Shown piece by piece: positions 49,626-57,582 of a DNA stretch of 64,000 bases (within the stretch, counting starts at the first letter, position 1; the number at the start of each line of letters is the position of its first letter). Under the pieces are notes generated by a model, which saw only the letters and a program-made list of their open reading frames with translations, was not told where the DNA came from and did not search any database. This stretch comes from CAZKVJ01 sp964556225 (lineage in GTDB: Bacteria > Actinomycetota > Acidimicrobiia > Acidimicrobiales > Ilumatobacteraceae): NCBI GenBank assembly GCA_964556225.1, contig CAZKVJ010000018.1:7935-71934 (forward strand), given 5' to 3'. The position numbers and the translations under genes are program-made.

Positions 49626-50129
49626 TCAGTCCTCGAGGAGGGCGTCGACGTCGGCGGCGCCGTCGCGATAGCGCCGCACGAGCTCGGCGGTCAGCGTGTC
49701 GATCTGCTGGAACAGCTCCTGGCGCTGGGCCGAGCAGACCTGCTCGAAGGTGGTCAGCTCGGCTTCCAGCGCACCGAGCGCGGCGTCGTCGAGCTCCGAC
49801 ATCGCATCGAAGCCGAGCTCGTCACAGCGACGGTCGAGCTCGATCACCAGCGGATGCTCGGCCGGCACCTCGGTGTCGCGGGGCGGACGGGCCGACCCGC
49901 CACCCAGCTGTGGGGTGAGGATGCCGGTCAGCCCCTCGCTCAGCTCGCGCTCGACCGTCGCATCGTCGCCAGCCGGCCCGCTGCGGCGGCGGCGCTCCGC
50001 TCGCACGAGGTCGACGCGACCCTGGGCCAGGCGGCGCACGAAGGACACCGCGTCCTCCTCCACCTGCAGGCGGCCGCGCTCGGCCCGCAGCTCGTCGAGC
50101 GTCAGCTCGGCCGGCTCCATCGACGTCAT
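49626..50129 (-). CDS. rsiG: RsiG-type c-di-GMP-binding anti-sigma factor
   Basis: A 167-residue helical protein. The Streptomyces RsiG ligand motif E(X)3S(X)2R(X)3Q(X)3D is met exactly by E25, S29, R32, Q36, D40. A second copy lies on the C-terminal helix as E129, S133, R136, F140, D144, with only Gln changed to Phe. A Pro-rich linker (about 70-95) joins the two predicted coiled-coil helices. In Streptomyces, c-di-GMP-bound RsiG sequesters sigma WhiG. No sigma factor gene lies in the window. It follows the MoaD/ThiS-like gene by 19 bases. Confidence 0.82.
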   Translation of the reverse strand: MTSMEPAELTLDELRAERGRLQVEEDAVSFVRRLAQGRVDLVRAERRRRSGPAGDDATVERELSEGLTGILTPQLGGGSARPPRDTEVPAEHPLVIELDRRCDELGFDAMSELDDAALGALEAELTTFEQVCSAQRQELFQQIDTLTAELVRRYRDGAADVDALLED

Positions 50130-50148
50130 GGTGTCTCGCTCACTTGGC

Positions 50149-50385
50149 TCATCCTCCCGAGACCGGCGGCAGGACCGCCACCTCGTCGGCGGGCCCGACG
50201 GGGGTGTCGGGTTCGACCGTCTCACCGTTCACCCAGATCCGGCAGCTGGCGAGCACCTGGGAGAACCGCTCGCCGTAGCGGGCCGAGGCGCGATCGAGCA
50301 CCTCGGCCACCGTGGCGCCATCGAGCTCGTCGCGCGAGGTTCCCGCCGCCTCTCGCGCCGATGCGAACATCCGAAGGATCGCCAC
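50149..50385 (-). CDS. MoaD/ThiS-family small sulfur-carrier-like protein
   Basis: A 78-residue ubiquitin-fold protein ending in PPVSGG; the terminal Gly-Gly is the site of thiocarboxylation in MoaD and ThiS. IWVNGETVEPDTPVGPADEVAVLPPVSGG-type C-terminal half is family-typical and closer to MoaD. No other molybdopterin or thiamine gene is nearby, so the pathway is open. GTG start preceded by TACGCT at seven bases. Confidence 0.82.
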   Translation of the reverse strand: MAILRMFASAREAAGTSRDELDGATVAEVLDRASARYGERFSQVLASCRIWVNGETVEPDTPVGPADEVAVLPPVSGG

Positions 50386-50422
50386 GCCTGCCAGCGTACC
50401 GGTGGCGGTACCCTCGCACCGG
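50386..50422. promoter_or_regulatory. Divergent promoter pair, both sides apparently leaderless
   Basis: In 37 bases, TACGCT (minus strand, 50393-50398) lies seven bases before GTG 50385 and TACCCT (plus strand, 50409-50414) eight bases before ATG 50423. No Shine-Dalgarno on either side. Confidence 0.5.
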
Positions 50423-51037
50423 ATGCGAGCACCTCCCACCACCCGCATCCTCCTGGTGCGCCACGGCCAGTCGGAGTGGAACGCGCTCGGTCGCTGGCAG
50501 GGCCACGCCGACCCCGACCTCTCGGCGCTGGGCGCAACCCAAGCGAGAGCCGCGGCCGACGCGCTGGGGTCCTTCGACGCCATCGTGGCCAGCGACCTGC
50601 GCCGGGCCCGGCGCACCGCCGAGCTGCTGGCCGCCGAGCTGGGCATCGGTCCCGTGCTCACGGACCCCCGCCTGCGCGAGACCGACGCCGGCGAATGGCA
50701 GGGGCTCACCCGCGACGAGATCGACCGCGGTTGGCCGGGGTTCCTCGACCAGGGTCGGCGGCCTCCCGGCTTCGAGCCGTACGACCGGGCGGCCGAGCGT
50801 CTGGCCGGCGCCCTGCTGGATGTGGGGTCGGCCTGGCCGGGAGGCGAGGTACTGGCCGTGAGCCATGGCGGGGTGATCCGCGCCTTGCGCCACCGTCTCG
50901 GCGCGCCGCTCGAGCGCCTGGCGAACCTGGCCGGCGCCTGGTTCCACGTGCACGCACCCGGCACGGCCCCGGGGCGGATCGAACCGGGGGCACCGGTCCA
51001 CCTGCTCGACGCCGTCGACGTGGCCCCGCTCGAGTGA
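50423..51037 (+). CDS. Histidine phosphatase, phosphoglycerate mutase-like
   Basis: A 204-residue member of the branch 1 histidine phosphatases. The nucleophile His lies in LVRHGQSEWN, the second motif is LRETDAGEWQGL, and the C-terminal His in AVSHGGVIRAL. The length and motifs fit broad-specificity phosphatases (for example glucosyl-3-phosphoglycerate phosphatase-like) rather than glycolytic GpmA. Leaderless-type start. It converges on the PilZ glycosyltransferase with a 12-base gap. Confidence 0.85.
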   Translation: MRAPPTTRILLVRHGQSEWNALGRWQGHADPDLSALGATQARAAADALGSFDAIVASDLRRARRTAELLAAELGIGPVLTDPRLRETDAGEWQGLTRDEIDRGWPGFLDQGRRPPGFEPYDRAAERLAGALLDVGSAWPGGEVLAVSHGGVIRALRHRLGAPLERLANLAGAWFHVHAPGTAPGRIEPGAPVHLLDAVDVAPLE

Positions 51038-51049
51038 CGGACCGAGCAC

Positions 51050-53191
51050 TCACGCATCCGGCGCAGCGAGCGTCCGCGCGCCCGGTCGGCGCGGACGCCC
51101 CCGGGGGAACATCACGCCGACCGCCAGCACGAGCGCCAGGCCCGTGACGGTCGCGCCGAAGACCCCGTCGACACCCAGGTCGGTGCTGCCGAGCGAGGTG
51201 GCCGCGGAACCCTCGGCGGTGACGGCCGGCGCCACCTCCGCCTCCTCATGGCGGGCGTCGGACGCCCACGCGGCGCCGGGCAGCAGGAGCGAGATCACGC
51301 CGACGACGGCGAGGAGCGTCGAGATCCGCACCACGAGCTGACGCCCAGGAGCGGCCGGCCCGACCGTGCCGGCCGGGGACGGGGCGGCGGCGGCTCCGGC
51401 CGAGTCGCCGAGCACCCGCCGGGCGGGGTCGACGATGCACCACGACGTCAGTGCGTTGGCGGCGTCCGTTGACAGGTCGAGGAACTCGACGCCGAGGCGG
51501 GCGCTGCCGTCCGGCTGAGGTTCGACGTTGCGCACCGCCACGGTCGCGTGGAGCGGGCTGGCCAGCACGTCGGACGGCACCTCGACGAGCAGCTCGAGGT
51601 GCGCGCCGGGGGAGGCGCCGTGGGCGGACCACAGCCCGGCACCGAGCATCGAGAGGTCGTTCACCACGACCGGACGGTCGCCCAGCCAGCCGCGCAGCTC
51701 GGTGGGGTGGCGCTGCACCCGACGCAGCTGCGTGCGCCGTGCGAGCAGCCGGAGCTCGTCGAGTGACAGCGCCACCAGCCACAGGGCGACGGCGAGGAGG
51801 CACGCCAGCAGCCCACGAGACATCTCCGGAAGGACGCCGAACCAGCGGTCCGAGACGGAGCGGAAGATGACGGCGAGGTTCACGACGATCACGGTCGCGA
51901 ACAGCGCTCCCCCCTGGCGCACGGCGCCGACCCCACCACGGGCCGGGCGCGATGCCGTCGCCGAGACGGCCGCCGGCGCCCCCAGGAGGGCACCGGAGTC
52001 CGGACCCATGGTCCGCAGCGACCACCGCGTACGGTCGCCCACCGCGAGCGTCCCGTCCGACATCGCCACGATGGCGAGCGCGGTCAGCGTCACGTACGGG
52101 AGACCGAGCACCAGCACCGGCAGTGGCTCCGGCCGGAACGGCGCCTGGCCCGCCAGCAGGGCCCCGACGACGACCGTCACGAACACGAGGCGGCGCAGCC
52201 CCGACAGCGGCCGGATGCACCAGGTGGCGAGCCCGATCCGCTGGGACGGGCTCAGCCCACGCACCCACAGCGTGTCGCGCTGGCCGGTGAGGAGCGTCAT
52301 GCACGCGGCGGCCCGGCGGCGGCGGTCGGCGTTGGCCACGTCCGGGGAGTTGAGCGGTGTGACCGACGCGATGACCGCCACGTTGGGGGCGACCACCCGC
52401 CAACCCCGCGCCTGCAGCCGCACGGTGAGGGCGAGCTCGGCCACCACGTGCGACCCGCCGACGGGGCCGACCGCCTCGAGCGCCGCCCGCCGCACGAGCG
52501 CACCCGACCCGGTGATGACCCCGCAGCCGCGCTCGGACAGCCCACGGTTCAGCGCCTGGCGCTCGAAGCGGTGCTCGTGGCGGCCGTCGGGGCCGTGCTC
52601 GGCCGAGTCGGACACCGTGGTGATGCACGACCCCTGCACCACGGCGACCTCCGGCGCATCCAGGTACGCCGCCAGCAGCGACACGGCATCGACCACCGGG
52701 ATGTCGCCGGCGTCGACGACGAAGTACGCATCGGCGGGCACCATCAGCGCCGCGGCCACGAGCCCTGACCCGTCGTCGGCGTCGACCGGGAGATAGCCCA
52801 CCCCTTGCTCGGCAGCGATCCGCTCGACCTCCGGGCGCCGGCGCAGGTCCACGACCGTGACGTCCCGCTCGGGATCGAGCTGGAGGGCGGCGAGGATCGT
52901 CGACCGCACGGCCTCTCGGCTGTGGTCCTCTACGCGCACCAGCACCTGGACCCGACCGCTGTAGACGGCCGGGGGCCGCTCGTCCCCCGACGGCCGCCAC
53001 AGCGCCCAGATCAGGAGCACGGCGGCGAGCGCACCGACCAGCTCCACCAGCAGCCCCGGAGCGGCCAGCCACGCCGGGACGTCACGCAGGGAGGCCAGGA
53101 TTCGCCAGCTCAGCCAGCCCGCGCCGAACGCGAGCCCCAGCACCGCGATGGCGCGCCCGACCCGGGCACGGTCACGACGATGCAGCCTCAC
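51050..53191 (-). CDS. BcsA-like glycosyltransferase family 2 protein with PilZ domain
   Basis: About 713 residues from GTG 53191 (start uncertain; GTG 53251 is also possible). Order: two helices (12-65), a GT2 domain (about 75-300), four to six helices, a PilZ domain (about 485-590), two C-terminal helices. PilZ motifs are intact: RTQLR (487-491) and DLSMLG (513-518), so c-di-GMP binding is expected. The GT2 active site looks degenerate: VDAGD where DxD is expected, VAELAL in place of TED, and no QxxRW. It may be an inactive or altered relative of cellulose synthase. Confidence 0.75.
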   Translation of the reverse strand: MRLHRRDRARVGRAIAVLGLAFGAGWLSWRILASLRDVPAWLAAPGLLVELVGALAAVLLIWALWRPSGDERPPAVYSGRVQVLVRVEDHSREAVRSTILAALQLDPERDVTVVDLRRRPEVERIAAEQGVGYLPVDADDGSGLVAAALMVPADAYFVVDAGDIPVVDAVSLLAAYLDAPEVAVVQGSCITTVSDSAEHGPDGRHEHRFERQALNRGLSERGCGVITGSGALVRRAALEAVGPVGGSHVVAELALTVRLQARGWRVVAPNVAVIASVTPLNSPDVANADRRRRAAACMTLLTGQRDTLWVRGLSPSQRIGLATWCIRPLSGLRRLVFVTVVVGALLAGQAPFRPEPLPVLVLGLPYVTLTALAIVAMSDGTLAVGDRTRWSLRTMGPDSGALLGAPAAVSATASRPARGGVGAVRQGGALFATVIVVNLAVIFRSVSDRWFGVLPEMSRGLLACLLAVALWLVALSLDELRLLARRTQLRRVQRHPTELRGWLGDRPVVVNDLSMLGAGLWSAHGASPGAHLELLVEVPSDVLASPLHATVAVRNVEPQPDGSARLGVEFLDLSTDAANALTSWCIVDPARRVLGDSAGAAAAPSPAGTVGPAAPGRQLVVRISTLLAVVGVISLLLPGAAWASDARHEEAEVAPAVTAEGSAATSLGSTDLGVDGVFGATVTGLALVLAVGVMFPRGRPRRPGARTLAAPDA

Positions 53192-53271
53192 CAGACGTCC
53201 ACGCTCCTCGTACGACTTCGACGCCGGGGTATCGGCCCAGGTCGGGGGCACCTTGAGGTGGCGCCCGAGCG

Positions 53272-55002
53272 CTAGCCGCGGAACGCGTTCGTGATCGGCA
53301 GCCGGCGGTCCCGGCCGAAGGCCTTGAGGCTCACCCGCACCCCGGGGGGGCACTGGCGGCGCTTGTACTCGTTCAGGTCGACCAGGCGCGTCACGCGCCG
53401 TACGACGGCCTCGTCATGGCCGAAGGCGACGATCTCACCGGCCGTGCGGTCGTCCTCCACGTACATCTCGAGGATCGGGTCGAGCACCTCGTAGGGCGGC
53501 AGGCTCTGGTCGTCACGCTGGTCGGGTCGCAGCTCGGCCGAGGGCGGCTTCGTCAGCACGTCGGCCGGCACGATCTCCCGGCCGGCGCGGCGGTTCACGT
53601 ACCGGCACAGGTCGTAGACGCGGGTCTTCAGCACGTCCTTGATGACCGCGTAGCCACCCACGGAGTCGCCGTAGATGGTGAAGTAGCCGACCGCCATCTC
53701 GCTCTTGTTGCCGGTGGTGAGCACCATCCAACCCATCTTGTTGGAGAGCGCCATGAGCGTGGTGCCGCGCACCCGGCTCTGGAGGTTCTCCTCGGTGAGG
53801 TCGGCCGGGCGGTCATCGAACGACGGGGCCAGCATCTCGAGGTAGGCCCGGAACGCCGGCTCGATCTCGATGACCTGCAGGTCGATGCCCAGGTTGCGGG
53901 CCAGCGCGGCGGCGTCGCGGCGCGAGCCCTCGCTGGAGTAGCGCGACGGCATCGACACCCCGTGGACGTGCTCGGCGCCGAGCGCGTCGACGGCCACGCA
54001 CGCCACCAGCGTCGAGTCGATGCCGCCAGAGAGCCCGATCACCACGTCCGTGAAGCCGTTCTTGCGGACGTAGTCACGGGTGCCGAGCACGAGCGCTTCG
54101 TACATCTCGGCGTCCGGCGGGAGCAGCGGGGCGATCCGGGCCTCGGCGTGGGCAGCGCCCGGCTCGGTGTCGTCGACGGAGCGCTCCGACACCACCACGA
54201 TCGGGAGGTGGGGATCGGTGGCGCGACCGCGCGGGTCCATCAGCCGCTTGCGGTAGACGGGGTCGATGGCGAGCTCGACGATCAACAGCTCCTCGGCGAA
54301 CTGCGCAGCCCTGGCGACGAGGGTCCCCTGGGCGTCGAACACCATGGACGCACCGTCGAACACCAGCTCGTCCTGGCCGCACACCTGGTTCACGTAGACC
54401 AGGGCACAGCTGGCATCGGCGGCGCGGGTGGCCAGCATGCGCTCACGATCTCGCACCTTGCCGTGGTGGTAGGGCGAGCCGTTGATGTTCACGTTCAGCT
54501 CGGCGCCGCCGGCGGCCTGGGTGGCGAGCGGCCCGTTCGGGCTCCACACGTCCTCACAGATGGAGACACCGACGGGCACCCCGCCGATCAGGTACAGCTC
54601 GAGCGGGTCGCTGTCGTGACCGGGGGTGAAGTAGCGAGCTTCGTCGAACACGCCGTAGTTCGGCAGCAGCCGCTTGCGGTAGGTGCCCAGGACCCGCCCG
54701 TTCGCGCACACCGCCGCCGCGTTGTAGAGGTCGCGGCCGGCGTCGACGAAGCCGACGATGACGGCGCACCGGCCGCTGGCGGCGGCCACCTTGTCGAGCC
54801 CGGTGAGGTTGGCGGCGACGAAGCCCGGCTTCAGCACGAGGTCCTCAGGCGGGTAGCCGGTCACCGCCAGCTCCGGGAAGGCGACCAGGTCGCACCCCTT
54901 GGCGTCCGCCTGCGCAGCCAGCTCGATGATGCGCTCGACGTTGCCGTCGACGTCGCCGACCACCGGGTTCATCTGCGCCAGCGCCAGCCGCAACCGTGCC
55001 AC
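53272..55002 (-). CDS. nadE: Glutamine-dependent NAD+ synthetase
   Basis: A 576-residue two-domain enzyme. The N-terminal nitrilase-type glutaminase (1-275) has Glu in FPELAVTGYPPEDL, Lys in YRKRLLPNYGVFDE and Cys in VSICEDVWSP. The C-terminal synthetase has the ATP motif SGGIDSTLVACV near residue 325 and GNKSEMAVGYFTIYGD. It makes NAD+ from deamido-NAD+. GTG 55002 is preceded by TAGCGT at seven bases, again leaderless-like. Confidence 0.94.
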   Translation of the reverse strand: MARLRLALAQMNPVVGDVDGNVERIIELAAQADAKGCDLVAFPELAVTGYPPEDLVLKPGFVAANLTGLDKVAAASGRCAVIVGFVDAGRDLYNAAAVCANGRVLGTYRKRLLPNYGVFDEARYFTPGHDSDPLELYLIGGVPVGVSICEDVWSPNGPLATQAAGGAELNVNINGSPYHHGKVRDRERMLATRAADASCALVYVNQVCGQDELVFDGASMVFDAQGTLVARAAQFAEELLIVELAIDPVYRKRLMDPRGRATDPHLPIVVVSERSVDDTEPGAAHAEARIAPLLPPDAEMYEALVLGTRDYVRKNGFTDVVIGLSGGIDSTLVACVAVDALGAEHVHGVSMPSRYSSEGSRRDAAALARNLGIDLQVIEIEPAFRAYLEMLAPSFDDRPADLTEENLQSRVRGTTLMALSNKMGWMVLTTGNKSEMAVGYFTIYGDSVGGYAVIKDVLKTRVYDLCRYVNRRAGREIVPADVLTKPPSAELRPDQRDDQSLPPYEVLDPILEMYVEDDRTAGEIVAFGHDEAVVRRVTRLVDLNEYKRRQCPPGVRVSLKAFGRDRRLPITNAFRG

Positions 55003-55022
55003 GGGCGCGACGCTACCCAGGC

Positions 55023-57377
55023 TCAGCCCGTGAAGTAGCCGTAGGCGTCGACGACCAGCTGGGTGGCGTGCTGGGCGTACCAGCTCGCGCCACCGCCGGC
55101 CCCGAGGCGGGTGAGCGCGAACGCGGCTCGGGTCTGGTCCGGCGCCAGGTACACGAGGTTGCTCACCGTGTTGCGCACCCCGCCGGCGGCGAAGGCCGTC
55201 ACATACCCCTCACGGCTGGTCTCGGTGACGGTCAGGTTCTGGGCGATGGCGGTGGCCGTGTCGGGCACGGCGGCCACGTCGATCGATCCGGTGGCGCCGT
55301 CACCGAGCCGACCGAACCCGAGCGAGGGCGGCCGGGTGTCGACGATCCGGGTGGGCGCCAGCGCGACGTAGCGCCCCGTGGTGGACACCGGCGCGCCCGG
55401 TCCGCTGAACCAGCCGACGACGTCGACGGCGACGTCGTCGACGTTCTCGAGGTACACGTTCAGGTCACCACCGGCGTCGAGCGCGCTCACCACGAGGTTG
55501 GTGCGGATGTCGCCGGTGAACGCCGTGTTGAGGTTCGAGGCGGTCGGCCGTGTCTCGCCCGCGTACACGGTGACGAACCCGGCGCCGGGAGACGTGCCGT
55601 CGATCGCGGTGACCGCCAGGGCGACCGAGCTGGCACCGTCGGGTACCCCAAGCCGTCCGGCGACCTCGAGCGTCAGGAGCTCGCCGGCGCCTGCCGGGCT
55701 GCGGCGGTACGCGTTCGTGTCGCCGGCGGGCTCGCGGCTGTCCACCAGGCGGGCCGGGTCGACGGGGACGAAGCGACCGGCGGCGGCGCCCGACGGTGCG
55801 GACATGAAGTGGCCGAGGACGTCGATCACCACGTTCGTGGTGGTGCTGACCTGGACCACGACACGACCCTCGGCGTCGACGGGCAGCACGGCGGCGTTCG
55901 CCACCGTCTCGCCGGCGAACGTGGCGTTGACGACCGACGTGGCGGGGCGCTCCGTACGGGGCGGGTAGGCCTGCAGGTAGGTCGGCCCCCGCGGCGCCTC
56001 GAGCGTGACGTTGACGAGCACGGCCTGCGTGCCCGCCGGTACCTGGGTGTCGACCAGGCGGCTCGTGCCGGCGCGCACCGGTCCCGAGCCCGCCCCGCCC
56101 GTGCCGATGCGGCTGTCGTAGACGCGAAGGGGCGTGACGGCGGAGAAGGCGAGCGGGGTGCTGGCGGACGGCGCCAGGGCGTCGTAGGTGATCCGGCGCA
56201 GCTCGCCGCCGATGGTGACGTAGTACAGCGACAAGTCGCCGCCGCCCGCGCCGAACGCCATGTCCGTCACGTTGCGCCCGGTCTCGGCGAACGGGCTCGC
56301 CAGGTCGTAGGCGCCCGACGCCGAGCGCAGCCAGATGCGTCCGCAGCCGCCGTCGGCGAACAGGTAGCCGCCGTCGAAGGCCTCCGGCCAGCGGCCGTTC
56401 GGGACGAACGCCCCGGCAGTGATGTAGTCGCAGGCGCCACCGGTGGAGCTGTGGGAGTAGGCGACGATCGGGCCGGCGTAGCCGGGCACCGGGGCCGTGC
56501 AGTCGGTGGCGGTCCGGCACGGGCCCTCGTTCAGGTTCCAGCCGTAGTTGCGCCCGATGCCACCCTCGTCGACCTCCTCCCACGTGTTCTGGCCGACGTC
56601 GTTGATGAAGAACCGCACGTCGCCCGTGTTCGGGTCGAAGGCGAATCGGTAGGGGTTCCGCAGGCCCCAGGCGAACAGCTCGGTGCAGCGGGAGGTCGCC
56701 GGCGCGCTGGTGCCCGCGGTCGCGCACGAGCGGGCGCCCGGGGTGCCGACGATGGGGTTCGTGGGCGGGACCGCCCCGGTCGTGGTGATCCGCACGATCT
56801 TGCCGTTCAAGAGCGACAGGTCCTGCGCGGCGTCGTTGGCACCGGCGCTGCCGCTGTTGGCCCTCGGGTCCGTCCCGGCATCGCCGATCGCCACGTAGAG
56901 GTACCCGTCGCTGGCGACGTGCAGGTCACCGCCGTTGTGGTTGCCGCCGGTCGACGGGATGCGGTCGAGCAGCACGACCTCGCTGGCCGGGTTCACGGTG
57001 GCACCCGCCATGGTGAAGCGAGAGACCCGGTTCACGCAGGTCCCGCCGACGCTGCGGGTGCTGTACACGTATAGGTAGCCGTTCGCGGAGAACGCCGGAT
57101 CGACCGCCACCCCGAGCAGGCCCCGCTCGCTGCTGGCGCACACGGTGAGCCCGAGTGCGACGTTCGACGCGCCGGTGGCGGGGTCGACGACGTGGAGGGA
57201 GCCCGCCTGGGCCAGGACCAGCAGCCGCCCGTCGGGCAGCGGCTCGACCGTGGTGAGGGTTCCGTAGCCCCCGCGTACGAGTGCGTCGGTGAAGCCGCCC
57301 GGCAGGGCACGGGCCGCGTGCGGGGTGCTCGCCAGGGTGGCGGCGGCGAGGGCGGCAGCGATCACGAGTCGGCGCAT
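55023..57377 (-). CDS. Secreted sorbosone/glucose dehydrogenase-like propeller with three C-terminal beta repeats
   Basis: A 784-residue exported protein. A signal peptide (about 1-25, VIAAALAAATLASTPHAARA) precedes a PQQ-type sugar dehydrogenase propeller (about 27-385; GNHNGGDLHVASDGYLYVAIGD in parts, WEEVDEGGIGRNYGWNLNEG). Residues about 405-784 are three tandem domains of about 125 residues, each opening with a DSR or DTR motif (VYDSRIGTG, LVDSREPAG, IVDTRPPSL) and closing with IDVLGHF, VDVVGWF or VDAYGYF. A TACGGT box and GGGAGA precede the ATG. Substrate unknown. Confidence 0.82.
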   Translation of the reverse strand: MRRLVIAAALAAATLASTPHAARALPGGFTDALVRGGYGTLTTVEPLPDGRLLVLAQAGSLHVVDPATGASNVALGLTVCASSERGLLGVAVDPAFSANGYLYVYSTRSVGGTCVNRVSRFTMAGATVNPASEVVLLDRIPSTGGNHNGGDLHVASDGYLYVAIGDAGTDPRANSGSAGANDAAQDLSLLNGKIVRITTTGAVPPTNPIVGTPGARSCATAGTSAPATSRCTELFAWGLRNPYRFAFDPNTGDVRFFINDVGQNTWEEVDEGGIGRNYGWNLNEGPCRTATDCTAPVPGYAGPIVAYSHSSTGGACDYITAGAFVPNGRWPEAFDGGYLFADGGCGRIWLRSASGAYDLASPFAETGRNVTDMAFGAGGGDLSLYYVTIGGELRRITYDALAPSASTPLAFSAVTPLRVYDSRIGTGGAGSGPVRAGTSRLVDTQVPAGTQAVLVNVTLEAPRGPTYLQAYPPRTERPATSVVNATFAGETVANAAVLPVDAEGRVVVQVSTTTNVVIDVLGHFMSAPSGAAAGRFVPVDPARLVDSREPAGDTNAYRRSPAGAGELLTLEVAGRLGVPDGASSVALAVTAIDGTSPGAGFVTVYAGETRPTASNLNTAFTGDIRTNLVVSALDAGGDLNVYLENVDDVAVDVVGWFSGPGAPVSTTGRYVALAPTRIVDTRPPSLGFGRLGDGATGSIDVAAVPDTATAIAQNLTVTETSREGYVTAFAAGGVRNTVSNLVYLAPDQTRAAFALTRLGAGGGASWYAQHATQLVVDAYGYFTG

Positions 57378-57490
57378 GGGGGTCTCCCGGGTCGAGTCAC
57401 CCCCGACCGTACCGACCCCCTCCCGCCAGCGGTCATCGCGACGAGCGCGCCAGGTTGGCGCGAATGTCGCGGGCGGGGCGGGCTGGCGGC

Positions 57491-57528
57491 TTCACACAGC
57501 GTTCACATTGGGGACACGGCTCGGAAAC
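57491..57528 (+). promoter_or_regulatory. Four 11-base-spaced direct repeats (GlnR- or PhoP-type operator)
   Basis: TTCAC (57491), TTCAC (57502), GACAC (57513) and GAAAC (57524), each followed by six bases, so the period is exactly 11. The last pair GACAC-N6-GAAAC is close to the GlnR box (GTnAC-N6-GAAAC), and the first pair to PHO-box units (GTTCAC). It lies 55-92 bases before the glutamine synthetase II start. Confidence 0.6.
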
Positions 57529-57582
57529 GGCCCGCTGCGAGCGTGCCATCGCTCATTCGCCCCCTGAAAGAAGGACCCGTAC

